Origin: Geobacter sp. | Lineage (GTDB): Bacteria > Desulfobacterota > Desulfuromonadia > Geobacterales > Pseudopelobacteraceae | DNA length: 64,000 bases | Assembly (NCBI GenBank): GCA_003574895.1 | Contig: PJFB01000016.1 | Location: forward strand, 22,237-86,236 | Direction of reading: 5' to 3' | In this document: positions 1 through 11,090 of the stretch, one piece after another | Layout: every line of letters starts with the position of its first letter | How positions within the stretch are numbered: position 1 is the stretch's first letter | The notes under the pieces: model-generated | Seen by the model: only the letters and a program-made list of their open reading frames with translations | Database searches by the model: none | What the model was told of the DNA's origin: nothing | Made by a program: the position numbers and the translations under genes

Positions 1-15
1 GCAAGGAGTCTGGAT

Positions 16-306
16 ATGTTTGGAATCGGGATGCCGGAGATGATCATCATCCTTATTATCGCCCTGATTGTGATCGGGCCGCAAAAACTCCCTGAGCTGG
101 CCAAGTCGCTAGGCAAAGGATTAGCCGAGTTCAAAAAGGCATCTAACGATTTCCAGCGCAATATTCAGGAGGAAGCCCGCAAGGCCGACGAAAAGGAGCT
201 AGCTCCTCAACAGCCGGCCGCCACAGAGATAAAACATGCCGAAGCAACTACCCAAAGCACGGCAACCGCTCCGCTGGAGAAAACGGAAGACAGCCACAAA
301 AGCTGA
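16..306 (+). CDS. tatA: Twin-arginine translocase subunit TatA/TatE family
   Basis: A 96-residue protein with the TatA/B plan: a short N-terminus, one membrane helix (about residues 7-22), the hinge IGPQKLPELAKSLGKG, then an amphipathic helix and a polar, low-complexity tail. The family forms the pore of the Sec-independent export machine for folded proteins. The start is supported by AAGGAG eight bases upstream. The tail is longer than in minimal TatA proteins, so TatB is possible, but the hinge and size fit TatA best. It lies at the left edge of the window, so upstream partners cannot be seen. A strong bidirectional hairpin follows. Confidence 0.88.
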   Translation: MFGIGMPEMIIILIIALIVIGPQKLPELAKSLGKGLAEFKKASNDFQRNIQEEARKADEKELAPQQPAATEIKHAEATTQSTATAPLEKTEDSHKS

Positions 307-330
307 GACGACTTGCCAGAAACTGCAGAA

Positions 331-367
331 ACGAAAAGAGCCGGGGTAAATTCCCGGCTCTTTTCGT
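331..367. terminator. Bidirectional intrinsic terminator between tatA and hsp20
   Basis: Perfect 15-bp inverted repeat: left arm 331-345 (ACGAAAAGAGCCGGG), loop 346-352, right arm 353-367. The A-rich left and T-rich right flanks let it work for both converging genes. Confidence 0.85.
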
Positions 368-388
368 TTCATGGCCGCAGTTGCACTA

Positions 389-835
389 TCATTTGACATT
401 GATTTTGATCTGCTTAGGCTTGGTTGCCTCGTTTTTGGGTAGGGTAATGGTCAGCACCCCCTTATCGCAGACAGCGCTGACGTTTTCCTGCTGAATGGTG
501 ACCGGCAGGCTGAAGCTGCGCTGAAAAGAACCAAAGTACCGCTCGATGCGATGATAATTATCCTTTTTCACATCGTCGGTATGCTTTCTTTCACCCCTGA
601 GTATCAGGGTATTGTCCTCGATACGCACATCAATGTCCTTTTGGTCCACGTCCGGCAGTTCGGCCTTGATCACGATGGAATCCTCGGTTTCAAAGATATC
701 GACCGCCGGTTGCCAGAGCCCCTCTTTGAGATCCTCCCCGGTAAGTTCATGATTCCAGGACAGGTTCAGCAACCGATTCATCTGCTCCTGCATGGTGCGC
801 AGTTCCCTCAGAGGGTTATACTTGACGAGTGCCAT
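389..835 (-). CDS. Hsp20/alpha-crystallin family small heat-shock protein
   Basis: A 148-residue small heat-shock protein, an ATP-independent holdase that binds unfolding proteins in the cytoplasm. The alpha-crystallin domain runs from about residue 40 to the end. It includes the beta strands around VDIFETEDSIVIKAELP and the family's GVLTITLPK motif near the C-terminus, followed by an I-x-I-like tail (IKINVK). The start MALVKYNPLREL is chosen over a longer frame because AAGGAGGAAAC precedes it directly and family members begin with this stretch. It is convergent with tatA and shares its terminator. Confidence 0.92.
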   Translation of the reverse strand: MALVKYNPLRELRTMQEQMNRLLNLSWNHELTGEDLKEGLWQPAVDIFETEDSIVIKAELPDVDQKDIDVRIEDNTLILRGERKHTDDVKKDNYHRIERYFGSFQRSFSLPVTIQQENVSAVCDKGVLTITLPKNEATKPKQIKINVK

Positions 836-941
836 GATGTTTCCTCCTTGAATCTTTGATTTTGCTAACACCATTCCCACCAGAAAAGATAATGCCGATT
901 TTTCGAGTGTCAAGGGCCATCCGCCAGCTCTTTGCGCCCCA

Positions 942-1478
942 TTATTGTGGCGTAAAGACCAGCAGCATGGTCGGCGGCATTGCCACCACGGCCAATGCGA
1001 ACAGTATGTCCAGCCAGAACCTCGATCCGACCTGAACCATGCGAATCACCCCGACAGCCGGTATGAGCAGCAGCTTTCCAGGAAGAGTGACTCCGGGATT
1101 GCCCACGTCTTTCCAGAGACTATCGGCATCTCCACCGCTGGGAAATGCGTGCAACGCCCAGGAAAAACTAAGCCAGAGTGCTGTCAAGGTCGCTGCATCG
1201 CGCAGTTCCGGGGATATTTGACTCCTGGCAATCCAGCATGCCGCCAGGCTACCGGACAGGGCAAGGAAGGTCGATACAAAAAACGGCGCTACAGCCACCA
1301 TGATGTGCTGGAAGGAGTGCTCTGCCGGTTCATGCAGAACATACCCCATGGGGTTGCCGAGACGCAGGTAACAAACCTTGTGTACGAAAATCCCCAGCCT
1401 CCGGCAGGCCCAGGCATGGCCAAATTCATGGGCGATGATGCCGGGAAAGGTGGCATAGGCCAATATACACCGCAGCAC
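942..1478 (-). CDS. M50-like membrane zinc metallopeptidase (HEFGH motif)
   Basis: A 178-residue membrane protein with several hydrophobic segments. Near the N-terminus, inside or beside the first helix, it has HEFGHAW, a HExxH zinc site in the arrangement of site-2-type (M50) peptidases. Family knowledge suggests intramembrane cleavage of a substrate protein, but the second M50 signature (NxxPxxxxDG) is not visible: the nearest C-terminal candidate is FPSGGDADSLW, which may hold a third ligand. Function is therefore tentative. It starts at GTG with AGGTGA upstream. It stands alone between hsp20 and ligA. Confidence 0.6.
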   Translation of the reverse strand: MLRCILAYATFPGIIAHEFGHAWACRRLGIFVHKVCYLRLGNPMGYVLHEPAEHSFQHIMVAVAPFFVSTFLALSGSLAACWIARSQISPELRDAATLTALWLSFSWALHAFPSGGDADSLWKDVGNPGVTLPGKLLLIPAVGVIRMVQVGSRFWLDILFALAVVAMPPTMLLVFTPQ

Positions 1479-1558
1479 AAATCACCTCGGTATCCTTAGT
1501 ATCGCAGATCAGGTCAAAGGGTTGATTCTTTAGTCCATTCCCATCAGGTAGCGCAGAG

Positions 1559-3658
<2,100 letters not shown>

Positions 3659-3687
3659 TCAACGCATCCAGACGCTCCGGACCACCC

Positions 3688-4497
3688 ATGCAACAGTCCC
3701 GGCTGGACGCCATCAGGCAATGGTTTGATGGCTATGTCCAGACCTTTTACGATATCGATCCCGATGGATTAAGAAATATCCTCCTCAAGGTTGAGCACAC
3801 CCGCAAGGTATGCGAGGTCATGGATATCCTCGCCGCTGGCGAAGGTCTTTCGCCGAAAATGGCACGCCTTGCCGGGGTAGTTGCCTTGCTGCACGATGTG
3901 GGTCGCTTCCCCCAGTATCGGCGCTGGCGAACCTTTCGGGACAGCGATTCCGACAACCATGCCCGTCTGAGTCTGGAGGTCATCCGGGAGCAGCAACTTC
4001 TGGATGGAGTCCCTGCCGAAGAGCGTCTGTTGATCGAAGAGGCGGTGCGCTTCCACAACCTTCTGGCGGTCCCGGAGCAGGTTCAGTCGCCCACTGTGCT
4101 CTTCATCCGCCTGATCCGGGATGCGGACAAACTCGATATCTGGCGTGTGTTCGTCGAACAGAACGTACTTCCCGAGGCTGAACGTGCCTCTGCCGCCTGC
4201 CTGGGGTTGCCGGATCTGCCGGAAGTGACGCCCATCTGCCTGGAAGCGTTATTGGGCAAGCAGGTCGTCAGGCTGGATCAGTGCAAGGTGGTAAATGATT
4301 TCAAGTTGTTGCAGATATCATGGGCATGGGATCTGAATTTCCCCACATCCTACCGCCTGCTGCTGGAGCGTGATTATCTCCCGAGATTGGCAGCGGCCAT
4401 CAGCGGCCCGGTAAACATAACTCCTGCTGTTGCGTTCATCATTGACGAAGTCGAACGGCGCGCACAACGACACAAGGCCACGCGCCAGCCAGATTGA
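3688..4497 (+). CDS. HD-domain phosphohydrolase
   Basis: A 269-residue cytoplasmic protein with an HD metal-dependent phosphohydrolase domain. An upstream histidine lies in KVEHTRKVCEVM, the HD pair in LLHDVGRFPQYRRW (about residues 69-70), then HN in the following helix and D in RDADKLDIWR. Such domains hydrolyse phosphodiester or phosphomonoester bonds, often of nucleotides, and the substrate cannot be told from sequence. It ends 16 bp before pdhA on the same strand and may be its first operon gene. The order HD gene-pdhA has no obvious functional meaning. Confidence 0.8.
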   Translation: MQQSRLDAIRQWFDGYVQTFYDIDPDGLRNILLKVEHTRKVCEVMDILAAGEGLSPKMARLAGVVALLHDVGRFPQYRRWRTFRDSDSDNHARLSLEVIREQQLLDGVPAEERLLIEEAVRFHNLLAVPEQVQSPTVLFIRLIRDADKLDIWRVFVEQNVLPEAERASAACLGLPDLPEVTPICLEALLGKQVVRLDQCKVVNDFKLLQISWAWDLNFPTSYRLLLERDYLPRLAAAISGPVNITPAVAFIIDEVERRAQRHKATRQPD

Positions 4498-4513
4498 CCC
4501 GGAGGAAAACATC

Positions 4514-5491
4514 ATGGAAACCAAGTTGCGCATGGTCCTGCCGGACCAGGAACTCCTGAAGCTCTACGAGCAGATGTTCCTGTCGCGGGAATTCGAGGAA
4601 AGCTGTGCCGAACAGTACACCAAGGGGCACATAACCGGTTTCCTGCATCTCTACAGCGGCCAGGAGGCGGTGGCTGTCGGTGCCACCGCAGGCCTGCACC
4701 GCGACGACTATATCCTTTCCGCCTACCGGGAACACGCCCAGGCCATCGTGCGCGGAGCAGAGCCGAAACGTGTCATGGCCGAGCTGTTCGGCAAAGCTAC
4801 CGGGCTCTGCAAGGGCAAGGGCGGGTCCATGCACCTCTTTGATCCGGCAATCAACTTCATGGGAGGTTATGCCATTGTGGGCGGTCAATTCCCGATCTCC
4901 GTGGGATTGGCCTTTGCCTCACGCTACCGCGGCGAAGATCGCGTCACGGCCTGTTTCTTCGGGGACGGTGCCGTCAACCAGGGAACCTTCCACGAGTCCC
5001 TCAACTGGGCCCGCCTCTGGGAACTGCCAGTACTCTTCATCTGTGAAAACAACTTTTACGGCATCGGCACCGAAGTTCACCGCTCCTCGGCCCTGGCCAG
5101 CATCCACCGCCGGACCTGCGGCTACGACATCCCCTCCGAGAAGGTGGATGGTATGGACGTGATCGCGGTCTACAAGGCGGTCAAACACGCAGCAGAGAAA
5201 GTGCGCGAGAGCGGCCTGCCCTACTTCATCGAGGCCGCCACCTACCGCTTCCGTGGCCACTCCATGGCCGATCCCGGCAAGTACCGCTCGGCCGCCGAAC
5301 ATGAGCTATGGAAATCGCGGGACCCGATTCCCGGTTACGCCAAACGCCTTCTTGAAGAAGGGATCACCACCCGCGAGGCACTGGATGCCATCGAGGCCCG
5401 CTGCAAGGCAACGGTTGAAGAAGCGGTCGTTTTTGCCGAACAGTCACCCTGGCCCGAGGAGAGCGAAGTATGGGAGGATATTTATGTCTGA
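4514..5491 (+). CDS. pdhA: Pyruvate dehydrogenase E1 component, alpha subunit
   Basis: A 325-residue thiamine-diphosphate-dependent E1 alpha subunit. The thiamine-binding motif GDGAVNQGTFHESLNWA with downstream ENNFYGIGT is clear, as is the phosphorylation-loop-like YRFRGHSMADPGKYRS typical of PDH rather than branched-chain enzymes. With PdhB it decarboxylates pyruvate and reductively acetylates the lipoyl group of E2. The start METKLRM follows GGAGG eight bases upstream, so the 28 codons of open frame before it are not coding. It overlaps pdhB by 8 bp, suggesting translational coupling. Acetoin dehydrogenase is the main alternative. Confidence 0.9.
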   Translation: METKLRMVLPDQELLKLYEQMFLSREFEESCAEQYTKGHITGFLHLYSGQEAVAVGATAGLHRDDYILSAYREHAQAIVRGAEPKRVMAELFGKATGLCKGKGGSMHLFDPAINFMGGYAIVGGQFPISVGLAFASRYRGEDRVTACFFGDGAVNQGTFHESLNWARLWELPVLFICENNFYGIGTEVHRSSALASIHRRTCGYDIPSEKVDGMDVIAVYKAVKHAAEKVRESGLPYFIEAATYRFRGHSMADPGKYRSAAEHELWKSRDPIPGYAKRLLEEGITTREALDAIEARCKATVEEAVVFAEQSPWPEESEVWEDIYV

Positions 5492-6470
5492 GATGACCTA
5501 TCGCGATGCCCTGAACCTGGCCCTGAAGGAGGAGATGCGCCGTGACCCCACCGTGGTGGTCTGGGGCGAGGATGTTGCTCTGTACGAGGGCTCCTTCAAG
5601 GTGACCAGGGGATTGGTGGCCGAGTTCGGCGAGGAGCGGGTCAAGGACACCCCCATCTCCGAAAATACCATTGTCGGCGTGACCATTGGCGCTGCCATGG
5701 GAGGTTTAAGGCCGGTGGCCGAACTGATGACCGTCAACTTTGCCCTGCTGGCCATGGACCAGATCGTGAACCACATGTCCAAGATCCGTTCCATGTTCGG
5801 CGGCCAGACCAACCTCCCGCTGGTGGTGCGCATGCCCGGGGGCGGCGGCAGCCAGCTGGCGGCCCAGCATTCCCAAAGCCTGGAGACTTTTTTCATGCAC
5901 TGCCCGGGCCTGCGCCTGGTCTATCCAGCCACCCCGGCCGATGCAAAGGGACTTCTCAAAAGCGCGATCCGCGACAACAACCCGGTCATTTTCCTGGAGC
6001 ACGAACTGCTTTACAACAGCAAAGGCGAGGTACCGGAAGACCCGGAATTCCTGGTTCCCATCGGCAAGTCCGAGGTGAAGCGGAGCGGCGACCAGGTCAC
6101 CATTGTGGCCTACGCCCGCATGACCGTGCTGGCCCTGCAGGCAGCCGAGGATCTGGCAAAGGAGGGTATTTCCTGCGAGGTGCTGGATCTGCGGAGCCTG
6201 GCCCCCCTTGATGATGAAGGCATCATGGCCTCCATCAGAAAAACCGGACGGGCAGTGGTGGTGGAAGAGTGCTGGCGCACGTGTGGTTTGGGGGCCGAGA
6301 TCTCCAGCCGCATCTTCGAGAATTGCTTCGACATCCTCCAGGCACCGGTACAAAGGGTCTCGGGACTGGATGTGCCGATGCCCTATTCGCGCGAGATCGA
6401 GAAGATCTGCATCCCCAGGAAGGAAACGATTGTCCAGGCCGTAAAAGAGGTCATGCAGGGAAAATTCTGA
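5484..6470 (+). CDS. pdhB: Pyruvate dehydrogenase E1 component, beta subunit
   Basis: A 328-residue transketolase-like beta subunit that completes the E1 active site. The N-terminus MTYRDALNLALKEEM, the GEDVALYEGSFKVTRGL segment, DTPISE and the C-terminal transketolase domain (VVVEECWRTCGLGAEI) are as in PDH beta. The ATG lies inside the last codons of pdhA, with GGGAGG eleven bases before it. Translation is therefore probably coupled. Downstream is a small palindrome, then pdhC. Confidence 0.92.
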   Translation: MSEMTYRDALNLALKEEMRRDPTVVVWGEDVALYEGSFKVTRGLVAEFGEERVKDTPISENTIVGVTIGAAMGGLRPVAELMTVNFALLAMDQIVNHMSKIRSMFGGQTNLPLVVRMPGGGGSQLAAQHSQSLETFFMHCPGLRLVYPATPADAKGLLKSAIRDNNPVIFLEHELLYNSKGEVPEDPEFLVPIGKSEVKRSGDQVTIVAYARMTVLALQAAEDLAKEGISCEVLDLRSLAPLDDEGIMASIRKTGRAVVVEECWRTCGLGAEISSRIFENCFDILQAPVQRVSGLDVPMPYSREIEKICIPRKETIVQAVKEVMQGKF

Positions 6471-6482
6471 CTTGTCTGACTC

Positions 6483-6498
6483 GTCCGACTGGTCGGAC
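6483..6498. repeat. Short perfect inverted repeat between pdhB and pdhC
   Basis: GTCCGAC-TG-GTCGGAC, 7-bp arms, with related GTCTGAC and AGGTC units on either side, so the stretch 6473-6502 is built from near-repeats of one heptamer. A TTG codon at 6472 would read this region in frame with pdhC as extra residues, but the conserved E2 start lies after it. Function unknown: possibly an mRNA hairpin that tunes pdhC expression. Confidence 0.55.
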
Positions 6499-6534
6499 AG
6501 GTCCAACAAAAAAACACCAAAAGCAGGTGCTAAT

Positions 6535-7782
6535 ATGGCAACCGAAATCACGATGCCGAAGTTGTCCGATACCATGACCGATGGCCGTTTCATCGGCTGG
6601 CGCAAGCAATTGGGGGAACGGATCGAACGGGGCGATGTGATCGCCGAAGTGGAAACTGACAAGGCGGTCATGGAACTGGAGGCCTTTACCTCGGGGGTTC
6701 TTGTGAAGACCTTTGCCTCCGGAGGCGAAACCGTCCCGGTAGGCACGGTGCTTGGACTGATCGGAGATGCTGGGGAGTTGACGGCTGACGACAAGGCACC
6801 TGCCAAGGTCGCCCCACTGCCGATAACACCTGTAGAGGAAACCACTGCTGCGCCGATCCAAAAACCTACTTCCCCTCCTTTGTCGGAAACCGCGCCAACC
6901 TCATCCGCTTCTAAGGCCGTTGACTTGGAAAAGGCTTCGCCCCTGGTGCGACGCCTCGCCCGGGAAATGGGCGTTGACCTTGCTTTGGTGGCCGGCAGCG
7001 GCCCGGATGGAAGGGTCCTCCAGCAAGACTTGGCAACATTCGCCGCAGCCCACGAAGCCGGTGCCTCAACCAGCGCACCTTCCGGCAAGAGGGTGGAAAC
7101 GCCGACTGCCACCACAAGCACAGCTGAAAGCACGCCCATATCCCAAAGCGGCATGCGACAGGCGATCGCCGCCACTGTTGCCCGTTCGTGGCAGGAGATC
7201 CCCCACTTTACGGTTACGATGGAAATAGATATGCGGGCCTGCCAGGAGATTGTTCGGGAACTGCGGGGAAGCGAGGATGAGCTGGGCTACAACGCCTTTG
7301 TAATCAAGGCCTGTGGCATGGCTCTGACCCGTTTCCCAAGGCTGGTCCCAGGTGGCAACTCTGCCAGTATTCACATCGGCTTTGCCGTCGCACTTCCTGA
7401 TGGCCTGCTGGTACCGGTCATCAGGGACTGCGAGCGCATTACCCCCTCTGAAATTGCCCGGGCTGCTGCAAGGTTGGCTGAAAGGGCGCGCAATGGCAGA
7501 CTGGGCCAGGACGAATTATCCGGAGGTCTGTTCACCGTATCCAACCTGGGAATGTACGATGTCGATGAATTCATGGCATTGATCATGCCTGGTCAGAACG
7601 CCATCCTGGCTGTCGGCGCCGTGATCGAACGACCAAAGGTCTTGGATGGAAACATAGTGGCTGCCCCGCTGATGCGGGTGACCCTTTCTTCGGACCACCG
7701 TGTCGTGGACGGCGCCTATGCTGCCGCGTTTCTGTCCGAACTGCGCCATCTCCTGGAACAGCCAATGCGGATTTTTATCTGA
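6535..7782 (+). CDS. pdhC: Dihydrolipoamide acetyltransferase (E2)
   Basis: A 415-residue E2 core. One N-terminal lipoyl domain carries the lysine in VETDKAVMEL (about residue 41). An Ala/Pro/Thr-rich linker follows, then a peripheral-subunit-binding domain (ASPLVRRLAREMGVDLALV..GSGPDGRVLQQDL), a second linker and the catalytic domain ending in SSDHRVVDGA with the active-site histidine. It transfers acetyl groups to CoA. The start MATEITMPKLSD is the family start, although its ribosome site is weak. No lipoamide dehydrogenase (E3) gene follows, so E3 must come from elsewhere. Confidence 0.92.
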   Translation: MATEITMPKLSDTMTDGRFIGWRKQLGERIERGDVIAEVETDKAVMELEAFTSGVLVKTFASGGETVPVGTVLGLIGDAGELTADDKAPAKVAPLPITPVEETTAAPIQKPTSPPLSETAPTSSASKAVDLEKASPLVRRLAREMGVDLALVAGSGPDGRVLQQDLATFAAAHEAGASTSAPSGKRVETPTATTSTAESTPISQSGMRQAIAATVARSWQEIPHFTVTMEIDMRACQEIVRELRGSEDELGYNAFVIKACGMALTRFPRLVPGGNSASIHIGFAVALPDGLLVPVIRDCERITPSEIARAAARLAERARNGRLGQDELSGGLFTVSNLGMYDVDEFMALIMPGQNAILAVGAVIERPKVLDGNIVAAPLMRVTLSSDHRVVDGAYAAAFLSELRHLLEQPMRIFI

Positions 7783-7890
7783 ATGTCAGACTCACCTTCG
7801 AGAAATCTTGACATGGAACAATTCTGGTCACACTATTACGGTCCATGATCTTAAATTCCCGAGTTTGCGCTCAGAAAAGAGGGGTTATAC

Positions 7891-10326
7891 ATGGCACTGG
7901 ATGATTTCAGGATACCGACTGAGCGGCTTCGCTGGACCTGCGACCCGACGTTGTTCGATTTTGAGACAACAGAACAACTTCCTGATCTGGAAGACGCCAT
8001 TGGCCAGAAACGTGCCTTGCGTTCCATAGAATTCGGGCTGGGAATGGAAGAGACCGGGTTCAATCTCTATATTGCCGGCGAAACCGGAACCGGCCGAGCA
8101 TCTACGATCCGCAGTATCCTGAAGAAACGGTCCAAGAACGAGCCCCAGCCCAACGATTGGGTGTACGTCCACAACTTCAAAGACCACGATGCGGCTGTCT
8201 CCATATCTCTGCCGGCTGGCAAGGGAAGCGAAATGTCCGCCGACATGAAGGAGTTGGTCGAGGCATTCAAGATCGATATCCCCAAGGCCTTGGAAAGCAA
8301 GGAATATGAGACCCGCAGGGCCGAGATCCTTGAAGAATATCAGGAAAGTAACAACCAGCTCTTCCAAGGCCTGGAAAAAGATGCCGATGAGCGTGGCTTT
8401 ACTCTGCAACGGACAGTATCCGGACTGGTTGTGGTACCCCAGAAAGAAGGCCGCAATTACACCCAGGAGGAGTACGAAGCGCTTACCGATGCCGAGCGTG
8501 AGAATCTGGACCAGATCGGCAAGGAACTGACCGAAAAACTTAATGACGTATTGCGCCAGGTGCGCGACAGCGAGAAGGTCACCAAGGAAGCGCTGGCACA
8601 GGCAGACCGTGAACTGGGAATGTCCTGCCTGGGGCACCGACTCGACCCCCTGAAGGAAAAATACGCCGATCTGCCCAAGGTGCTTTCTTACCTGGAGGCG
8701 GTCCAGGAGGACATCCTCAACAACCTGGAGGACTTCAAGCCCCAGACCTCCCAACCCCAGATCCCTGGTTTGAAGCTGCCGCGGCAGGAGCCGACTTTTG
8801 AACGTTACGAGGTCAATGTCCTGGTGGACAACAGGGAAACCAAGGGCGCACCGATCGTATTCGAATCAAATCCTACCTATAACAACCTTTTTGGCCGCAT
8901 CGAGCACGTCATGCAGTACGGTGGCGTTGCGGCGACCGATTTCACCATGATAAAATCAGGGGCGCTGCACCGCGCCAATGGCGGATATCTGGTGATTGAT
9001 GCCAGAGAGGTGCTGATCAATCCCTTTGTTTGGGATTCACTCAAGCGCTGTATCCGTACCAGTGAAATCAGGATCGAGGATGTGCTGGAGCAATACCGCT
9101 TCATGACCATGGTAACACTCAAGCCCGAACCGGTGCCGCTGCAGGCCAAGATCGTCATGATCGGCACCCCTTGGATCTACTACATGTTGTTTTATCTCGA
9201 CCCTGACTATCGCAAGTTCTTCAAGGTCAAGGCCGAGTTCGACAGCTACGTTGCCCGCACACCCGAAATCATGCGGGATTATGCCATGTTCGTTGCCAGC
9301 CACTGCCGTTGCGAAAAGCTCCTGCATTTCGACCGGAGCGGCATCTCCGCACTTCTGGAACAGACCGCCCGCATGGTTGAAGACCAGCACAAGCTTTCCT
9401 CCCAGTTCATGGAGATTGCCGACTTCATCCGCGAAGCCAGTTACTGGGCCAAGAAGGATGGCCACTCGATTGTCACGGACAAAGATGTGCTGCGGGCTGC
9501 CGATGAGAAGATTTACCGTGTCAACCGTATAGAAGAACGCCTGCAAGAGCTGTATGAAGACGGCACGATAATGGTGGATACCGATGGCGCGGTTGTGGGC
9601 CAGATAAACGGCCTTTCGGTGATCAGCCTGGGAGACCATACCTTTGGACGTCCGTCACGCATCACGGCACGGGTCTACGCCGGCAAGGACGGCATGGTCA
9701 ATATCGAGCGCGAGGTCAAGCTTTCCGGCCCAATCCATGACAAAGGGGTTATGATCCTGACCGGATACCTGGGTGGCACCTTTGCAACCGAGCGTCCCCT
9801 ATCCCTGTCGGCATCGATCTGTTTCGAACAGTCCTACGATGGCATCGAAGGGGACAGTGCATCATCCACCGAGTTGTATTCACTTCTGTCGGCCCTGTCC
9901 GGAATACCGATCAAACAGGGAATTGCCGTTACAGGCAGCGTCAACCAACTCGGCATGATCCAACCCATAGGCGGCGCAAATTTCAAGATCGAGGGGTTTT
10001 TTGCCGTCTGCAAATCAAAGGGGCTTACCGGCCAACAGGGGGTGATGATACCCAAGGCCAATGAACGGCATTTGATGTTGAAAGAGGAAGTCGTGACAGC
10101 GGTAAAAGAGGGTCTGTTCCATATCTGGAGCGTCGAGACGATCGAACAGGGGATTGAGATCCTGACCGGCATGCCGGCAGGAAAGCGCGGCAAAAACAAA
10201 AAATTCGCCAAAGGCACTCTCTATTACCTGGTGGACGAGCAACTGCGCAAAATGGGTGACCTCCTTAAGAAACAGGCCGTGAAACGCAGGCGGAAACCAA
10301 GCAAGAAAACCATCGTATCAGACTGA
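7891..10326 (+). CDS. Lon-like ATP-dependent protease (LonB-type, AAA_32 family)
   Basis: An 811-residue protein without the Lon N-terminal domain, of the AAA_32/Lon_C group found in Geobacter. A Walker A-like AGETGTGRAS occurs near residue 60; a long helical insertion spans about 110-290. The C-terminal proteolytic domain has the catalytic Ser656 in EGDSASS and Lys699 in GGANFKIEG. Family members degrade misfolded or regulatory proteins using ATP. The Walker A ends GRAS instead of the usual GKS/T, which may weaken ATP binding. The hemerythrin gene follows after 32 bp and may be cotranscribed. Confidence 0.88.
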   Translation: MALDDFRIPTERLRWTCDPTLFDFETTEQLPDLEDAIGQKRALRSIEFGLGMEETGFNLYIAGETGTGRASTIRSILKKRSKNEPQPNDWVYVHNFKDHDAAVSISLPAGKGSEMSADMKELVEAFKIDIPKALESKEYETRRAEILEEYQESNNQLFQGLEKDADERGFTLQRTVSGLVVVPQKEGRNYTQEEYEALTDAERENLDQIGKELTEKLNDVLRQVRDSEKVTKEALAQADRELGMSCLGHRLDPLKEKYADLPKVLSYLEAVQEDILNNLEDFKPQTSQPQIPGLKLPRQEPTFERYEVNVLVDNRETKGAPIVFESNPTYNNLFGRIEHVMQYGGVAATDFTMIKSGALHRANGGYLVIDAREVLINPFVWDSLKRCIRTSEIRIEDVLEQYRFMTMVTLKPEPVPLQAKIVMIGTPWIYYMLFYLDPDYRKFFKVKAEFDSYVARTPEIMRDYAMFVASHCRCEKLLHFDRSGISALLEQTARMVEDQHKLSSQFMEIADFIREASYWAKKDGHSIVTDKDVLRAADEKIYRVNRIEERLQELYEDGTIMVDTDGAVVGQINGLSVISLGDHTFGRPSRITARVYAGKDGMVNIEREVKLSGPIHDKGVMILTGYLGGTFATERPLSLSASICFEQSYDGIEGDSASSTELYSLLSALSGIPIKQGIAVTGSVNQLGMIQPIGGANFKIEGFFAVCKSKGLTGQQGVMIPKANERHLMLKEEVVTAVKEGLFHIWSVETIEQGIEILTGMPAGKRGKNKKFAKGTLYYLVDEQLRKMGDLLKKQAVKRRRKPSKKTIVSD

Positions 10327-10358
10327 AATCAAATATTATTTCAACGGAGTAGCAATTC

Positions 10359-10772
10359 ATGAGGATTCAATGGAGAGATTCCCTCGCCATCGGCGTAGTG
10401 GAGATAGATAATCAGCACAAGGAGTTATTGAAAAGATTCGGACTGTTGCTGGAAGCCTGCGAGTCAGGCAAAGGCAAGGAGGAGTTGGCTGGTTTGCTGA
10501 CATTTCTCGACGAGTATGTGCTACGGCATTTTGCTGATGAAGAAGAATTACAGCGCCAGAAACGCTACCCAGCGTATGTTGCTCACAAGCAGCAGCATGA
10601 TTCCTTCATAGAAAGCCTAAAGGCGCTAAAATCGGAGATCGACCAGGAAGGAATGGCCCTGCACCATGTCATGGAAACTAATAACATGCTGCTCAAATGG
10701 TTGATTAACCACATCTCAAGGGTTGACATTGAACTAGGCAGGTTTCTTAAGGGTGGCTCAACTCAGGCATGA
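10359..10772 (+). CDS. Bacteriohemerythrin
   Basis: A 137-residue single-domain hemerythrin that binds O2 at a di-iron site in a four-helix bundle. Ligand motifs are all visible: VEIDNQHKELL, LRHFADEEELQ, YVAHKQQHDSF and LIKW-type LLKWLINHI followed by D. In anaerobes such proteins are thought to store, deliver or sense oxygen. CGGAG precedes the start. It lies 32 bp after the Lon-like gene, so a shared stress transcript is plausible but unproven. Confidence 0.93.
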   Translation: MRIQWRDSLAIGVVEIDNQHKELLKRFGLLLEACESGKGKEELAGLLTFLDEYVLRHFADEEELQRQKRYPAYVAHKQQHDSFIESLKALKSEIDQEGMALHHVMETNNMLLKWLINHISRVDIELGRFLKGGSTQA

Positions 10773-10809
10773 AAAGGCTCAGGCAGGCAGACCATTCCCC
10801 ATAGCGGGT

Positions 10810-10989
10810 TCACTCGCAATCTTCACGCCATAAGCAGTCTTCCTGGCCGCACTGCGAAGACATGCCGGTCTCAAAGCACTGTTCGTTCCCTTCGGCACAC
10901 TGGATGGCCCGAATCAGATCGGCCTTTTTCATCTTGCCGGCCTTGATGTCATACTGTTTAGCGATTTCCTTGAGTTCTACGAGTTTCAT
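10810..10989 (-). CDS. Small SAP-like domain protein with cysteine-rich tail
   Basis: A 59-codon gene read on the minus strand. Residues 1-31 (MKLVELKEIAKQYDIKAGKM..) resemble the SAP / Rho-N helix-extended-loop-helix fold, which usually contacts nucleic acid. Residues 31-58 carry five cysteines (C31, C38, C47, C52, C58), which could hold a metal. AGGGAG lies eight bases before the ATG. Short proteins with this layout recur in Geobacter-type genomes. The function is not known to me. It is convergent with the hemerythrin gene. Confidence 0.7.
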   Translation of the reverse strand: MKLVELKEIAKQYDIKAGKMKKADLIRAIQCAEGNEQCFETGMSSQCGQEDCLWREDCE

Positions 10990-11090
10990 GGTTCATTTCT
11001 CCCTGATTGTTCGTGATCGGTTTTCGCTGGGAAGATTATAGCCCATGTCCCCCCAAAAGCCAACTTCAAGTTATAGGTTTTTTTAACAAG

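Noticed and set aside
5706..7175. A 489-codon minus-strand frame across pdhB and pdhC
   Set aside because: Covers two clear genes on the other strand and shows no domain.
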